Assembly: GCA_963783095.1 (NCBI GenBank) | Contig: CAWAMR010000021.1 | Span: 144,825 to 208,824 of the forward strand | Reading direction: 5' to 3' | Origin: CAWAMR01 sp963783095 | GTDB lineage: Bacteria > Planctomycetota > Planctomycetia > Gemmatales > Gemmataceae | Length of the DNA stretch: 64,000 nucleotides | Shown here: piece by piece, positions 9,130 to 19,107 of the stretch | How the letters are laid out: each line of letters begins with the position of its first letter | How positions within the stretch are numbered: the first letter of the stretch is position 1 | Position numbers and translations under genes: made by a program | Notes under the pieces: model-generated | Databases searched by the model: none | The model's input: the letters and a program-made list of their open reading frames with translations, nothing else | What the model was told of the DNA's origin: nothing

Positions 9130-10634
9130 ATGCGTAAAAGATTGCTCATCGGAACGTGCGCTTCGCTGGCGCTTCTGTTGGTTCTTCCATCCCAATTACC
9201 TGCCGGCGACCTCGAAACTGCCAAAGTCGATGTTTTGATTACCGAAGCACTCAAGTCGTGGAATGTCCCCGGCGCAGCGGTCGTCATCGTCGATGGTGAA
9301 AAGATTCTCTACCTCAAAGGCCACGGCATCCGCGAAAAGGGCAAGCCGGAGCCGATCACTGCGGATACCCTCTTTCCGCTCGCTTCGTGCAGCAAAGCAT
9401 TCACGACAACCTTGATGGCCATGCTCGTCGATGATGGCAAGATCGGCTGGGATGATCCCGTCCGCAAGCATCTGAAAACATTCAAACTCTCCGATCCCAA
9501 TGCCGATGCACTGGTTTCGCTCAGCGATCTGGTTTCGCATCGCACGGGCGTTGCCTCCCACGATTTGTTGTGGTATCGAGCGGCCTGGAATCAGGATGAA
9601 ATGATTCGTCGAATCGGCAAGGTTCCTCTGAGCAAACCGTTTCGCACCGCGATGCAGTATCAAAGCATCATGTTCACCGCTGCGGGCCACGCCATTGCCA
9701 ATGCCGCAGAGAAACCTTGGCAGGAACTGATTCAAGAACGCATCTTCGACCCGTTGGAAATGAAATTGTCCAGCGTCACGACCCCGATCGCGTTCAAGGT
9801 GAAAAATCGCACTTCCGGGCATCGACCGAATCGCAATGGAGTGGTTGTCGTGCCCTGGTATGTACAAGAGGAGCCTAACGCGGCGGGGTCGATCAATGCT
9901 TCAGCGCGCGATCTCGTTCCGTGGTTGCAACTGCATTTGAACGAAGGCAGACACGGCGATCTTCAACTTGTTTCATCTGACAATTTGCTCAAGACCCGTA
10001 CACCGCATATCGTGATTCCCCTCGAAGGGCAAAATGCCGAAGAGCATCCCGAAACACAGTGCATGAGTTATGGAATGGCTTGGAACATCCAGGATTATCG
10101 AGGTGAGAAACTGATTTCGCATGCAGGAATCATCGACGGTTTTCGCGTTCATCTCACCATGATCCCGAAGCGCAAGATTGCTCTGGGAATTCTCTGCAAT
10201 TTGCACGCGACGCGGATGAATCTGGCGCTGAGCAACAACATCGTCGATCTGATCCTGGGAGTTCCCGGCAAACGAGACTGGAACAAGCACTATCTCCAAC
10301 TTGCCGACGCACAGCCGAGGCGAACAGGGAGCACGAAAAACTTTTGAAGGAGCAACGAAGAGCGGGCACCAAGCCGACTCTGCCGCTGGAAAAATATGTC
10401 GGGGAATATGTTGATCCAGCATATGGCACAGCGCAGATCACTTTGGAAAATGGCGAGCTAATCTGGAAATGGAGTCGATTCCGCTACAAGTTAGAGCACT
10501 ACCAGGATGATATTTTCCGAATCCATGAAGAGATTCTCGGCGACCCGATGTTGGAATTTCACATTGCACAAAAGCGTGTCGAGACGATGAGCGTTCTCAA
10601 CGTCAAGTTTCGACGACGAGGCGACAAAAAATAG
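9130..10634 (+). CDS. Secreted serine beta-lactamase-like hydrolase with C-terminal DUF3471-type domain, one frameshift
   Basis: The ATG at 9130 starts a signal peptide (about residues 1-25). The class C beta-lactamase/esterase fold follows with the SxxK motif SCSK at about residues 86-89, LVSHRTGV, a YQS element and ISHAGIIDGF. At about 10305-10315 one base is missing; the next frame continues REHEKLLKEQRRAGTKP and a small beta-rich domain (LEKYVGEYVDP, ending at 10634) as in the DUF3471 domain often attached to this family. Probably an esterase or D-aminopeptidase acting outside the cytoplasm rather than a resistance enzyme. Only the joined reading gives the expected architecture. Confidence 0.8.
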
Positions 10635-10670
10635 AATGATGTGGGGGCTGAATTCATCCGTTCTGACAGA

Positions 10671-10725
10671 GTCTGACGCGTTAGCGAAGTGAGAGGCGTG
10701 TTCTTCGCTGACCCTTCAGGCTCCG
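10671..10725. repeat. Intergenic hairpin, family shared with 63491-63556
   Basis: Contains TTAGCGAAGTGAGAG and CGCTGACCCTTCAGGCTCC in inverted relation; the same words occur in a better palindrome near 63500. It follows the serine hydrolase gene and may serve as its terminator. Confidence 0.6.
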
Positions 10726-10809
10726 ACGAACACGGGGTAGACAGCAGTTGACCGAAAAGAGTAACTTATCGCGATCGTAAAGATTACCTTCAACTCAGGA
10801 ACGGCGACC

Positions 10810-13575
10810 ATGCGCTTAATACATCACTCTCGTTTCCGTTCGAGCAACTACCTTTCCATCTCTGTCGCCATCCTGTTTGTCGTGGCACCGATTGCCCACT
10901 CATCACCCCCGGCCCAAAAAGTCCCGGAGCGGAAAAAAGATCCCGATCCGGGCGATTTCGATCGGCTCGCTGAAGTCTTCGCTCCTGCCAAGACACCCAA
11001 TATCAAGGGGAAGAAATGGGTAACCATAGACACAGGTCCGTCCAATTGTCCGTCAACTCTCGATGGTTGGCTTATCGAGGACAATCCCAAACAGCTGAAG
11101 ATCCTCGATTTTAGGGGCGACGTGCATCGACTGCGGCGACCCACGGCAGATGAAAATCGTCCCCGAATCAAAGAAGAAAAAGGCGGTGGGATCTTACTTG
11201 GCAATATCCAAAAGGCCGACCACTCTGTCGCGTGGAAAATTCAGTCCGAAGATTTCCCCGCCAAAGCTCGAAAGTTTCTGGCCGATGGTCCACCACAGGA
11301 AAAAGCAGAGTCGGGTGTCTTTGGCTTCTATCGCGAAAAGTATTCGCTCGCAGCGCACGCGCTCGATGCCGCTCGATTTGCACTTTATGCTCACCACCAG
11401 GGAGAAAAAACACTTGCCTCGGAATGCTACCATTGCGCTTGCGATGCCCAGAAAAAGTATCAGTTTCGCTATGGTGATCGGGAAAACGCCAGTAAACTCC
11501 ACGAGTTTGCGGCCCTGGACATCGCTTCGGGCCAGCGCAATGGTGCGATCTTCTCTGCCCACGGCGGCACTTCACGCAAGGAACTTCAAGCCTGTTGGGA
11601 AACGCTTGCCGCGATTCCCTACCAGCCTTATCGCGATGAAGCCCGGCAGATGGTCAAGCATTATCGGAGCCTTTTGGAGGAAGATCGAGCATGGGTCGAG
11701 TCGAAACCCAATGCGCTGGCAAAGATGACGGAAGACCAGAAAGTTGCCTACTGGCTCTATCACCTGCGAGATTTGGCAGTGGGACAATGGTCCGATCCAG
11801 GGAGATGTTACGTGTTGGCTCCATCCTTCTTTGGTGTAAACGATAGGGACACAAAACATCCCAACGCAGCGATGGAGTTGAAGAAACTGGGGCTGGTCGC
11901 ACTCCCGCAACTAATTGCCCACCTCGACGATGCCCGTCCGACGCGTTGCAAAGGCCACTGGCGGAGTTACTCACCCGATGGTCAGTATCTGCTTCGTTAC
12001 GGCGACTGCTGCCAGCAGATATTCGAGAGCATCACCGGCAAAACGATTGCCTCGGATTACCCGATCCAAGACGGCAAGGGTCAAGAATGCAAGGAGAACG
12101 CCCAGCGCTGGTGGCGAGACTTCCAAAAGAAGGGCGAAAAACAATGGCTGATTGAGGCCACGGAAGTCGGCGACGGCGATAGTCCCGTGAATGCCGAGCG
12201 CCTGGCGGCAAAGTACCCGGAAGTCGCTTTGGCAGCGATCGGCAAAGGTGCTCGCGCGAGCAAAACTGCCACGATCCGAAGCAGCCTGGTTGTAACCGCC
12301 GACCAACTCAAAGACGAAAAGCTGGTGGACTTCCTGAAACAAGAAATCGAAGGACCGTTCCTCGACTCGCGCGTGAAGGCAGCGCGTGCCCTGGCGGTGC
12401 GCGGCGAACCGGAAGGAGCCAAGGTATTGCTGCGCGAATGGAGAAAACTAGACGGGACCAAAGTGAACCTTTTTGAACAGGGTTGGGCCGTCGATGATTT
12501 GACCAGTGCTCTGATCAGCTGCGGTGATCCAACGGTCATACGACGTATAGGCGAGGTAACGCCCGACCACGACGTTAACACCCGACAAAAGATCGTCAAC
12601 GATTTGTGTTTGGTTGAAAAAGATCTGCGCGGCAAGCCGTTATCCAGCGAAACAGTAATCGCGATCGAGGATTTACTCATCAAGTTGATGATGGATATGG
12701 AGCAGACACGGTCCTATTCATCGCGAGGAAACAAGCCGTTGAACGAACCGGCCCTGGGCGATCTGGCGACTGAAGCATTGGTAGGCAGGTGGAAGAATTA
12801 CGAGTTGTTCGACATCACCGCGCCATTCCAGGTCCGCGCGAGGCAGCGAGCGGAAGTGAAGAATGTTTGGCTGAAAAAGCGCGGCAAGGAGCCGGTGCCC
12901 GTGCCGCCGCAACGTCGAATCGCGCCTGCACCCGAGGCCAAGGTGCAACCGTTACTTCAGGCTTATGTCGATGCGAAATCATCCCAGGATCGGAACCTGG
13001 CGACCAAGCCCATTGAGGATCTGGGACTATCTGCGCTGCCTGCTGTCCGAAAAGTCTTGACCAATCTCAAAAAGGATCATCCTGCACTGAAAGACATGCA
13101 AGCTTTGGCTGCTCGAGTCGCTTTAATTGTCGGAGAGGTCCATTTTGCCCCCGATTCTTTCAAGCCGACAGATGAACTGCGTCGTAAAATTGAAGGATTG
13201 CAGGGGAAACCGATAACCGTGGACAAGATCATGAAGCTGCTGGGCGATGTCTCAGCGGCAACGCCCAAGGGTGTTCGCGGAGTTAGAATCACATTGGAAC
13301 GCATTGGCGATGATCTGGGAATATACCTTGTGGTCACCTTGATCGCCGACAAACCCGTTCCCGAAGGTTTGGCACCTCAGTTGACCTACGGAAGTCGCAT
13401 TACGATCGATGAGAAGCAACTGGGGGGCGGAACCGGCGGGATGGCAGGCATCGGTCATGAGGTGGGGCTTGCGGCGATTGATTGGAACGACTTCTCAAAA
13501 AATCTGAAAACAGCGTTTGAGGCCCGGCCCGATCAATATTTGTTCGTACAGGTCCATTGTGCTTATATGCGTTAG
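10810..13575 (+). CDS. Large exported protein of unknown function, HEAT-like helical repeats
   Basis: 921 residues with a signal peptide (about 1-30, ending AHSSPPA) and no frame break. The middle, about 420-650, is made of short amphipathic helix pairs such as SRVKAARALAVRGEPEGAK and DDLTSALISCGDPTVI, typical of HEAT-like repeats; an earlier segment has ALDAARFALYAHHQGEK. The C-terminal 120 residues form a beta-rich region with GVRGVRITLERIGDDL and a Gly-rich GGGTGGMAGIG loop. AGGA precedes the ATG. I do not recognise a family. It stands alone between the serine hydrolase gene and a convergent YbaK gene. Confidence 0.75.
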   Translation: MRLIHHSRFRSSNYLSISVAILFVVAPIAHSSPPAQKVPERKKDPDPGDFDRLAEVFAPAKTPNIKGKKWVTIDTGPSNCPSTLDGWLIEDNPKQLKILDFRGDVHRLRRPTADENRPRIKEEKGGGILLGNIQKADHSVAWKIQSEDFPAKARKFLADGPPQEKAESGVFGFYREKYSLAAHALDAARFALYAHHQGEKTLASECYHCACDAQKKYQFRYGDRENASKLHEFAALDIASGQRNGAIFSAHGGTSRKELQACWETLAAIPYQPYRDEARQMVKHYRSLLEEDRAWVESKPNALAKMTEDQKVAYWLYHLRDLAVGQWSDPGRCYVLAPSFFGVNDRDTKHPNAAMELKKLGLVALPQLIAHLDDARPTRCKGHWRSYSPDGQYLLRYGDCCQQIFESITGKTIASDYPIQDGKGQECKENAQRWWRDFQKKGEKQWLIEATEVGDGDSPVNAERLAAKYPEVALAAIGKGARASKTATIRSSLVVTADQLKDEKLVDFLKQEIEGPFLDSRVKAARALAVRGEPEGAKVLLREWRKLDGTKVNLFEQGWAVDDLTSALISCGDPTVIRRIGEVTPDHDVNTRQKIVNDLCLVEKDLRGKPLSSETVIAIEDLLIKLMMDMEQTRSYSSRGNKPLNEPALGDLATEALVGRWKNYELFDITAPFQVRARQRAEVKNVWLKKRGKEPVPVPPQRRIAPAPEAKVQPLLQAYVDAKSSQDRNLATKPIEDLGLSALPAVRKVLTNLKKDHPALKDMQALAARVALIVGEVHFAPDSFKPTDELRRKIEGLQGKPITVDKIMKLLGDVSAATPKGVRGVRITLERIGDDLGIYLVVTLIADKPVPEGLAPQLTYGSRITIDEKQLGGGTGGMAGIGHEVGLAAIDWNDFSKNLKTAFEARPDQYLFVQVHCAYMR

Positions 13576-13625
13576 GCCCTTGCGGTTCCTCTATCAACGA
13601 AAGAACGGGAAAATCCCCGATCGAT

Positions 13626-14084
13626 TCAGGTGATCTCAATCGGCGTCGGGTTCTCAGCCAACATGTAGTCGGCAAAACTCATCTGGATCGAAATAGCGTG
13701 ATCGCCGGCATTGAAGTTGATACTCGCGTTTAAGCCCAGTGCCGGATCGACGAATGTCGGCAAGGCAAACAAACTTCCAAAAGGCGGGATCGAACCGGGT
13801 TCGAGCGTCGTCAGCGCCAGCACCTCTTCCTTGGTAGCAAAACGGGTCGATTTCACTTCGAGCGCTGATCGAGCTTTCTTGCTGTCCAACTTCCTATCGG
13901 CGGGAACGACCAACATGACAAACCGCTCGCCCGCCTTCACCACCAGCGCCTTGGCTCCGGAACAGAGTTCGACTCCCCGCACCGCAGCGGCCTGCTCGCT
14001 GGTGAAGACGGGTTCATGGTGAGAGATGGAAAATGGGATTTTGGCCTCGGTCAACCGAAGCTGTATCCGTTCAAAGATGGTCAT
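13626..14084 (-). CDS. YbaK/prolyl-tRNA editing-domain protein
   Basis: 152 residues matching free-standing aminoacyl-tRNA deacylases that clear mischarged tRNA. Seen are SISHHEPVFTSEQAAAVRG at the N-terminus, GAKALVVKA with the conserved lysine, FVMLVVPADRKLD, and GSIPPFG in the place of the usual GxxxPxG loop. Length fits a single-domain YbaK/ProXp protein. Which tRNA it edits cannot be told. It is divergent from the RNase Z gene about 120 bases away. Confidence 0.85.
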   Translation of the reverse strand: MTIFERIQLRLTEAKIPFSISHHEPVFTSEQAAAVRGVELCSGAKALVVKAGERFVMLVVPADRKLDSKKARSALEVKSTRFATKEEVLALTTLEPGSIPPFGSLFALPTFVDPALGLNASINFNAGDHAISIQMSFADYMLAENPTPIEIT

Positions 14085-14206
14085 AAGTTTCCCAACTCGC
14101 TTGTCGGTCGTTCATGGGAATCAGCAGCAAGAACGAACCTCAGGGGTGTTTTTTCACACCATTAATCATTAACAAAATAGCAGGGACAAAGAAAGGATCC
14201 AAGTCG

Positions 14207-15211
14207 ATGATCGATGTTGCTTTACTCGGAACCGGCGGCACGATGCCGCTGCCGGGCCGTTACCTCTCCAGCTTGCTGGTTCGCTTCGCCGGCCGGCTTA
14301 TCCTGTTCGATTGCGGAGAAGGAACGCAGGTCAGTCTACGGCAACTCGGCTGGGGTTTGAAGGACATCAGTCATGTCTTGATTACCCATTTTCATGCCGA
14401 TCACATCTCTGGATTGTCAGGATTGTTGCTCACAATTGGCAATAGCGGACGAACCGAGCCGCTGACGATTGTCGGTCCATTTGGGATTGAGAAGGTCGTC
14501 AAGAGCTTGCGAGTCATTGCGCCACGTTTACCGTACAAGATCGTTTTCAAAGAGATGACCGGGAGGGGGGATGAACCGCTCGCAATCGATGCCTTGCGCC
14601 TGACCTGTGCCCTCGGGGACAACAACAAGGACGACGATCCGGAATCTGGGTCCGAAATCAACCCATCAATCTATGAAGAATCCGCGGAATTAACCTGTGC
14701 TCTCGGCGATCACGAAATGACCTGCCTTGCATATCGAATTGATCTGCATCGCGGGCGCGCTTTCCGCCCAGAAAAGGCACGCGAACTGGGTATCCCAGAG
14801 GGTCCGCTGTGGGGACTCCTTCAGAAAGGGAAATCCGTACCCCATGAGGGCAAAATCGTCGCCCCCGATGATGTACTCGCCCTGCCTCGACCCGGCTTGG
14901 CGATGGGATTTCTCACCGATAGCCGACCGACTGCCCGACTCATCGATTTTTTCAAGGATGTAGATCTATTGGTCAGCGAAGGGACTTACGGCGATCCGGC
15001 GGACAAGGACAAGGCTGTCGAGAACAAGCACATGACCTTTGGCGAGGCCGCAGCGCTGGCTTCAGCGGCCCGCGCGAAAAGGTTGTGGCTAACGCATTTC
15101 AGCCCCGCGCTCCCCAATCCCGATTTTTTCCGTCGAGAGGCAGAGAGCGTTTTTCCTGGAGTAGTAATCGGGCGGGACGGGATGACAACGACGTTGAGTT
15201 TTGCGGATTGA
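14207..15211 (+). CDS. rnz: Ribonuclease Z (tRNA 3' endonuclease)
   Basis: Metallo-beta-lactamase fold enzyme that removes 3' trailers from tRNA precursors lacking CCA. The ATG at 14207 follows GAAAGGA and begins IDVALLGTGGTMPLPGRY, the standard RNase Z N-terminus. The zinc motif is THFHADHISGL (about residues 62-72); further conserved pieces are FLTDSRPT and a C-terminal KRLWLTHFSP with the last histidine. It has 334 residues, a usual length for the short form; an extra acidic loop (KDDDPESGSE, about 140-150) is not typical. A strong hairpin terminator follows at 15229. Confidence 0.9.
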   Translation: MIDVALLGTGGTMPLPGRYLSSLLVRFAGRLILFDCGEGTQVSLRQLGWGLKDISHVLITHFHADHISGLSGLLLTIGNSGRTEPLTIVGPFGIEKVVKSLRVIAPRLPYKIVFKEMTGRGDEPLAIDALRLTCALGDNNKDDDPESGSEINPSIYEESAELTCALGDHEMTCLAYRIDLHRGRAFRPEKARELGIPEGPLWGLLQKGKSVPHEGKIVAPDDVLALPRPGLAMGFLTDSRPTARLIDFFKDVDLLVSEGTYGDPADKDKAVENKHMTFGEAAALASAARAKRLWLTHFSPALPNPDFFRREAESVFPGVVIGRDGMTTTLSFAD

Positions 15212-15228
15212 GCCGACAGAAATGAAAT

Positions 15229-15253
15229 GGGCGGACCATGGCATGGTCCGCCC
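15229..15253. terminator. Hairpin between convergent genes
   Basis: GGGCGGACCATG pairs perfectly with CATGGTCCGCCC. It lies between the RNase Z gene (+) and the DUF6370-like gene (-), with A/T-rich flanks, so it can stop transcription from both sides. Confidence 0.7.
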
Positions 15254-15283
15254 AAAATCGAACGACCTGAAGGCGTTGGCCTA

Positions 15284-15604
15284 CTACTTGTATTCCAACT
15301 TGGTGACGGTCAAAACCATCTTGTCGCCGACCTTCTTGACGGTACCGGTCACTTTGCCGGCTTTGGTTTCCTGGCAAACATCGTCGTGATATTTACCGCT
15401 GGCATCCTTATCGAACCAATAGGTGGTAGTCGTGTCGCCCTTCTTCACAAGAAAGGCAACTTCGCACTTGGCGGACTTCTTCAACTCGCACTTGCCGCAA
15501 ACGACAGTACCTTCCATCGTGACTTCTTTGTCAGCTGCGAAGCTTGAACCGGAAAATGCAAAAAAGGCAACACCTAAAACCAGAGCAACGAGAGAACGAA
15601 CCAT
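15284..15604 (-). CDS. Small secreted DUF6370-like protein
   Basis: 106 residues from the ATG at 15604. Residues 1-23 are a signal peptide (LVALVLGVAFFAFSG, cleavage near SFAAD). The mature part has VVCGKCELKKSAKC, a CxxC-containing pattern, then FWFDKD-like YWFDKDASG and HDDVC, ending VTKLEYK. The four cysteines could bind a metal or form disulfides. The DUF6370 name is from recollection of similar planctomycete proteins. A longer upstream reading exists, but the signal peptide supports this start. Confidence 0.75.
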   Translation of the reverse strand: MVRSLVALVLGVAFFAFSGSSFAADKEVTMEGTVVCGKCELKKSAKCEVAFLVKKGDTTTTYWFDKDASGKYHDDVCQETKAGKVTGTVKKVGDKMVLTVTKLEYK

Positions 15605-15831
15605 GGGGTGAGGAACCTCCACATAAGTGCGAGATCGATGCACAACCAAGCCACCGCGGCTTGGGACGCTGTTTATCTCACAGATAGGTGAGAGTATACT
15701 GTCTTTGGCAAATTGAAGCAACAGGGGAGCGACCGCTTTCAAAAAATCATTCCCTCGGCGGCATTGACGTTGCAACCTGCGCGGCCTAATATGGTTTTTT
15801 TCCCGGCGGCATCTTTTTCGATTCGAGTTCA

Positions 15832-16705
15832 ATGGACGCCGCAATCCGCAAAGCCGAAGTCCTGATCGAGGCCCTCGATTACATCCGGACCTTCCGCGAC
15901 CGTCAAACCGTTATCAAACTCGGCGGCAGCGCCATGGAAGATCCGGTTGCACTGCGCAACCTTGCAATCGGTTGTCTTCCTGGCAACCGTCGGCTTCCAT
16001 CCCATTCTCATTCACGGCGGAGGCAAACCGATCGATCGAGCGATGGCCGCTTCCGGCTTGCAGCCGAGAAAGATTCAAGGCCGCCGTTATACTGACGACG
16101 CGACTCTCTCCATCGTTGTTCGAGTCCTCACCAAGGAGATCAATCGGGATATTGTCCATCAAATCCGCGAACTGGGTGGCCGAGGTGTTGGTCTATATGG
16201 CAATGCCCTGCAAGCCTTGCAAGGCGAACGGCTCCAGCTCGCCGGTGCCGACGGCGGGTCGATTGATCTGGGCCGGGTCGGTCAGGTGACGAAGGTCGAT
16301 GTTGATCTGATCTCCGATTTTGCACGAGCGCTAGTAATCCCAGTGATTCCGTCGCTCGCCTACGATGAGAATTCGGATTGGCTCAATATCAACGCCGACA
16401 CCGCTGCCGCTGCGGTGGCTTCACAAATGAGGGCAGCCAAGCTGGTCATGTTGACCGACACACCCGGTATCCTGCGCGATAAGGCCGATCCGAAGACATT
16501 GATTACCAGTCTCACCGCTTCAGGGTGCGAACAGCTTATTCGCGACAAGATCATCGACAGCGGGATGATCCCAAAAGTTGAAGCCTGTCTGGATGCAGTG
16601 AAGAACGGTGTCGGCAAGACCCACATAATCGATGGCCGATTGCGGTATTCCTTGCTCCTGGAGATTTTCACTCACACCGGTATTGGAACCGAGATTGTGA
16701 TGTAA
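15832..16705 (+). CDS. argB: Acetylglutamate kinase, one frameshift
   Basis: Second step of arginine biosynthesis, phosphorylating N-acetylglutamate. The N-terminus reads FRDRQTVIKLGGSAMEDP; at about 15958-15963 the frame moves by one base and goes on VVFLATVGFHPILIHGGG with the family's glycine-rich loop, then GRGVGLYGNALQAL and INADTAAAAVASQM, and ends with HIIDGRLRYSLLLE. Total about 290 residues, normal for ArgB. The stop TAA abuts the argD start at 16706. One extra base near AACCTTG explains the break. As the gene leads a complete-looking argBDF set, I take it as functional. Confidence 0.93.
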
Positions 16706-17911
16706 ATGTTGACTTCGAAGAAAACCATCGAATTGTTTGGCCGCTATGTCATCGGCAACTACACCCGCTACCCCGTTTGCCTGGTGCGTGGAGAAGGTTC
16801 GTATATTTGGGATGCTGAGGGGATGCGCTATCTCGATTTTTTCCCCGGCTGGGGTTGTGGTCTGCTGGGACACTGTCCGGAGCGTGTCGTCAAGGCAGTC
16901 CAGGAGCAGGTCGCCGAGTTGATTCACGTCCCGAATACGTGGTATGTCGAGTCGCAAGGATTGCTGGCAAAAGAATTGAGCACGCGCACCGATTTTGATG
17001 GACGATGTTTCTTTTGCAACAGTGGTGCCGAGGCCAATGAAGCCGCGATCAAGCTTGCTCGCCTCAACGGTAAAGGCACGGGAGCCAATGGCTCGGATCG
17101 TTACAAGATCATCACCATGCTCAACAGCTTCCACGGCCGAACGATGGGAGCCTTGTCGGCAACGGCCCAGCCAAAGTATCACCAGGGAGTCGGGCCGATG
17201 TTGCCCGGCTTCCTTTATTCACCCTACGGCAATCTCGATGCAGTCGCAAAATTGATCGATAGCGAGACGATCGCAGTGATGCTGGAACCGGTGCAGGGTG
17301 AGGGAGGAATCAACATCCCACCCGCTGGATATATGGAAGGTTTGCGAGAACTTTGCGATCGACATAAGCTGCTTCTGATTTGCGATGAGGTGCAAAGTGG
17401 CATGGGCCGAACGGGCAAGTGGTACGCTCATCAGCACTGGAAGGTAAAGCCCGACATCGTCACACTCGCAAAAGCACTGGGTGGCGGCGTCGCGGTCGGT
17501 GGTTTGGTCGCTCGCCCCGACGTGGCGGATAAATTGAAACCGGGCACTCATGCTGCGACCTTTGGAGGAAATCCCATCGCCTGTCGAGCGGCGCTGGCAA
17601 CCATCGAGACGATAGAGAAAGACGGCCTGCTGGCCCGGGCGGACGCCATCGGCACGCGGTTCCTCGACTTCTTCACAGCACTCAAAGAACGTACGCCGCT
17701 CATTTCGGAAGTGCGCGTAAAGGGGGCGATGATTGGAATTCAACTTGCAACCGATGGGACTCCGGTCGTCGCCGAATGTTTGAACCGCAAATTGCTCGTC
17801 AACTGTACGCACCAAACCGTGATCCGTCTTCTTCCCGCTCTCAACCTGACGGATGCACTGATTGATGAGGGATGCGGCATTCTCGAAGAGGTTTTACTCG
17901 CCATGCATTGA
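16706..17911 (+). CDS. argD: Acetylornithine aminotransferase
   Basis: PLP-dependent class III aminotransferase making N-acetylornithine. 401 residues with no break. Seen are YPVCLVRGEGSYIWDAEG at the start, FFCNSGAEANEAAIKLAR, the PLP-stacking SFHGRTMGAL, EPVQGEGGI, LICDEVQSGMGRTG and the PLP lysine in TLAKALGGG, followed by ATFGGNPIAC. It starts directly after the argB stop, so the two form one transcription unit. Related aminotransferases for other substrates share these motifs; the arg neighbours support ArgD. Confidence 0.95.
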   Translation: MLTSKKTIELFGRYVIGNYTRYPVCLVRGEGSYIWDAEGMRYLDFFPGWGCGLLGHCPERVVKAVQEQVAELIHVPNTWYVESQGLLAKELSTRTDFDGRCFFCNSGAEANEAAIKLARLNGKGTGANGSDRYKIITMLNSFHGRTMGALSATAQPKYHQGVGPMLPGFLYSPYGNLDAVAKLIDSETIAVMLEPVQGEGGINIPPAGYMEGLRELCDRHKLLLICDEVQSGMGRTGKWYAHQHWKVKPDIVTLAKALGGGVAVGGLVARPDVADKLKPGTHAATFGGNPIACRAALATIETIEKDGLLARADAIGTRFLDFFTALKERTPLISEVRVKGAMIGIQLATDGTPVVAECLNRKLLVNCTHQTVIRLLPALNLTDALIDEGCGILEEVLLAMH

Positions 17912-17924
17912 AAATATACTCTCC

Positions 17925-17992
17925 GTAGCCGAATTTGCCGGAATTCGGGATGTGGGTCAAAAACCCGAATTCTGGCGAATTCGGCTGCAACG
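17925..17992. repeat. Intergenic palindrome, GAATTC family
   Basis: AGCCGAATTTGCCGGAATTCGG and its inverse near ACCCGAATTCTGGCGAATTCGGCT pair around a short loop. Sequence of the same family occurs at 35577-35642 and in part near 47330-47390. It sits between argD and argF. Confidence 0.75.
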
Positions 17993-18055
17993 AGCATTCC
18001 TCTCTCTGTTTCGATTTCGATTCGCCCGAACCTAACCGACCACCCCCCAGCTGCC

Positions 18056-18968
18056 ATGCGACATTTTCTGAATCTGATGTGCCAGGATCGTGGGACTATT
18101 CTGCAACTTCTTGCGGATGCAGCCCGGCTCAAGTCCGCGGCGAGCCACGGCGAATTTGCCGATACGCTGCGCCACAAAGTGGTGGCATTGATTTTTGAAA
18201 AACCGTCACTGCGCACTCGCGTCAGCTTCGAGGCCGGAATCAGCGCAACTCGGTGGAACGAGTCTGTTCTACAACGGCGGCGAGGTTGGGTTGGGAATCC
18301 GCGAATCGCTGTCCGACTTCGCCCGAACGATGTCGCAATACATTGATGCGGTAGTGCTGCGCGTCTTCAAACATTCGACCGTGGAAGAGGTGGCGAAATA
18401 CGCTTCTTTTCCGGTCATCAACGGCTTATCGGATATTGCGCATCCCTGTCAGGCGCTGGCCGACCTGCTGACGGTTCAGGAGTGTTTTGGCACCGCCACG
18501 GGGAAAACGATCGTTTTTGTGGGTGATGGCAACAACGTGGCACGTTCGCTGGCGGTTGGCTGCGGCAAGGTAGGTGCTCAATTCATCCTGGCACGTCCGG
18601 AGGGGTATGGGTTTCCAGCAGACTTCCAGGCCCGTTATCGCAAGAGCGTTACCGCGACTCTTCCGGACGAAACGACGGATGCCCTGGCAGCGGTCAAGCA
18701 CGCGGATGTGATTTATACCGATGTCTGGACGAGTATGGGCCAGGAAGCCGAAAGTGCGAAACGCCTCGAGCAATTTAAGCCCTATCAGGTGAATGCAGTG
18801 ATGCTTTCAAAAGCCCCGAGTGACACGAAGGTCTTTCACTGTCTTCCCGCACATCGCGGGGAAGAGATCTCTGCCGAAGTGATCGAAAGTCCTGCGAGCG
18901 TCGTCTTTCAACAAGCAGGCAACCGGTTGCATGCCCAAAAGGCGATATTGGAGTGGCTCTTCAAGTAG
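18056..18968 (+). CDS. argF: Ornithine carbamoyltransferase, one frameshift
   Basis: Makes citrulline from ornithine and carbamoyl phosphate. The start MRHFLNLMCQD leads to the carbamoyl-phosphate motif FEKPSLRTRVSFEAG. At about 18240-18247 the frame moves by one base and continues QLGGTSLFYNGGEVGLG, then HPCQALADLLTVQE, VFVGDGNNVARSL, DVWTSMGQE and HCLPAHRGEEIS with the ornithine-binding cysteine. About 304 residues, a normal length. It follows argD by 144 bases that hold a palindrome, so it may have its own promoter or be attenuated there. The break is a one-base insertion in AGCGCAAC. Confidence 0.94.
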
Positions 18969-19107
18969 TGGTCAGTGGATAGTGGTCAGTGGTCAGTAAA
19001 TGCAAGAGTGGTCAGTGATTAGTGGTCAGTGGTCAGAAAATACCCAATAATGAGAGGGCTTCTGTCTTTGCATTTACTGACCACTGACCACTGACCACTA
19101 TCCACTA
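18969..19107. repeat. Long palindrome built from GTGGTCAGTG units
   Basis: Repeated GTGGTCAGTG/GATAGTG words on the left arm are mirrored by CACTGACCAC words on the right arm, including TCAGTAAATGCA / TGCATTTACTGA. It separates argF (+) from the convergent CBM9-like gene (-) and probably acts as a terminator for both. Confidence 0.85.
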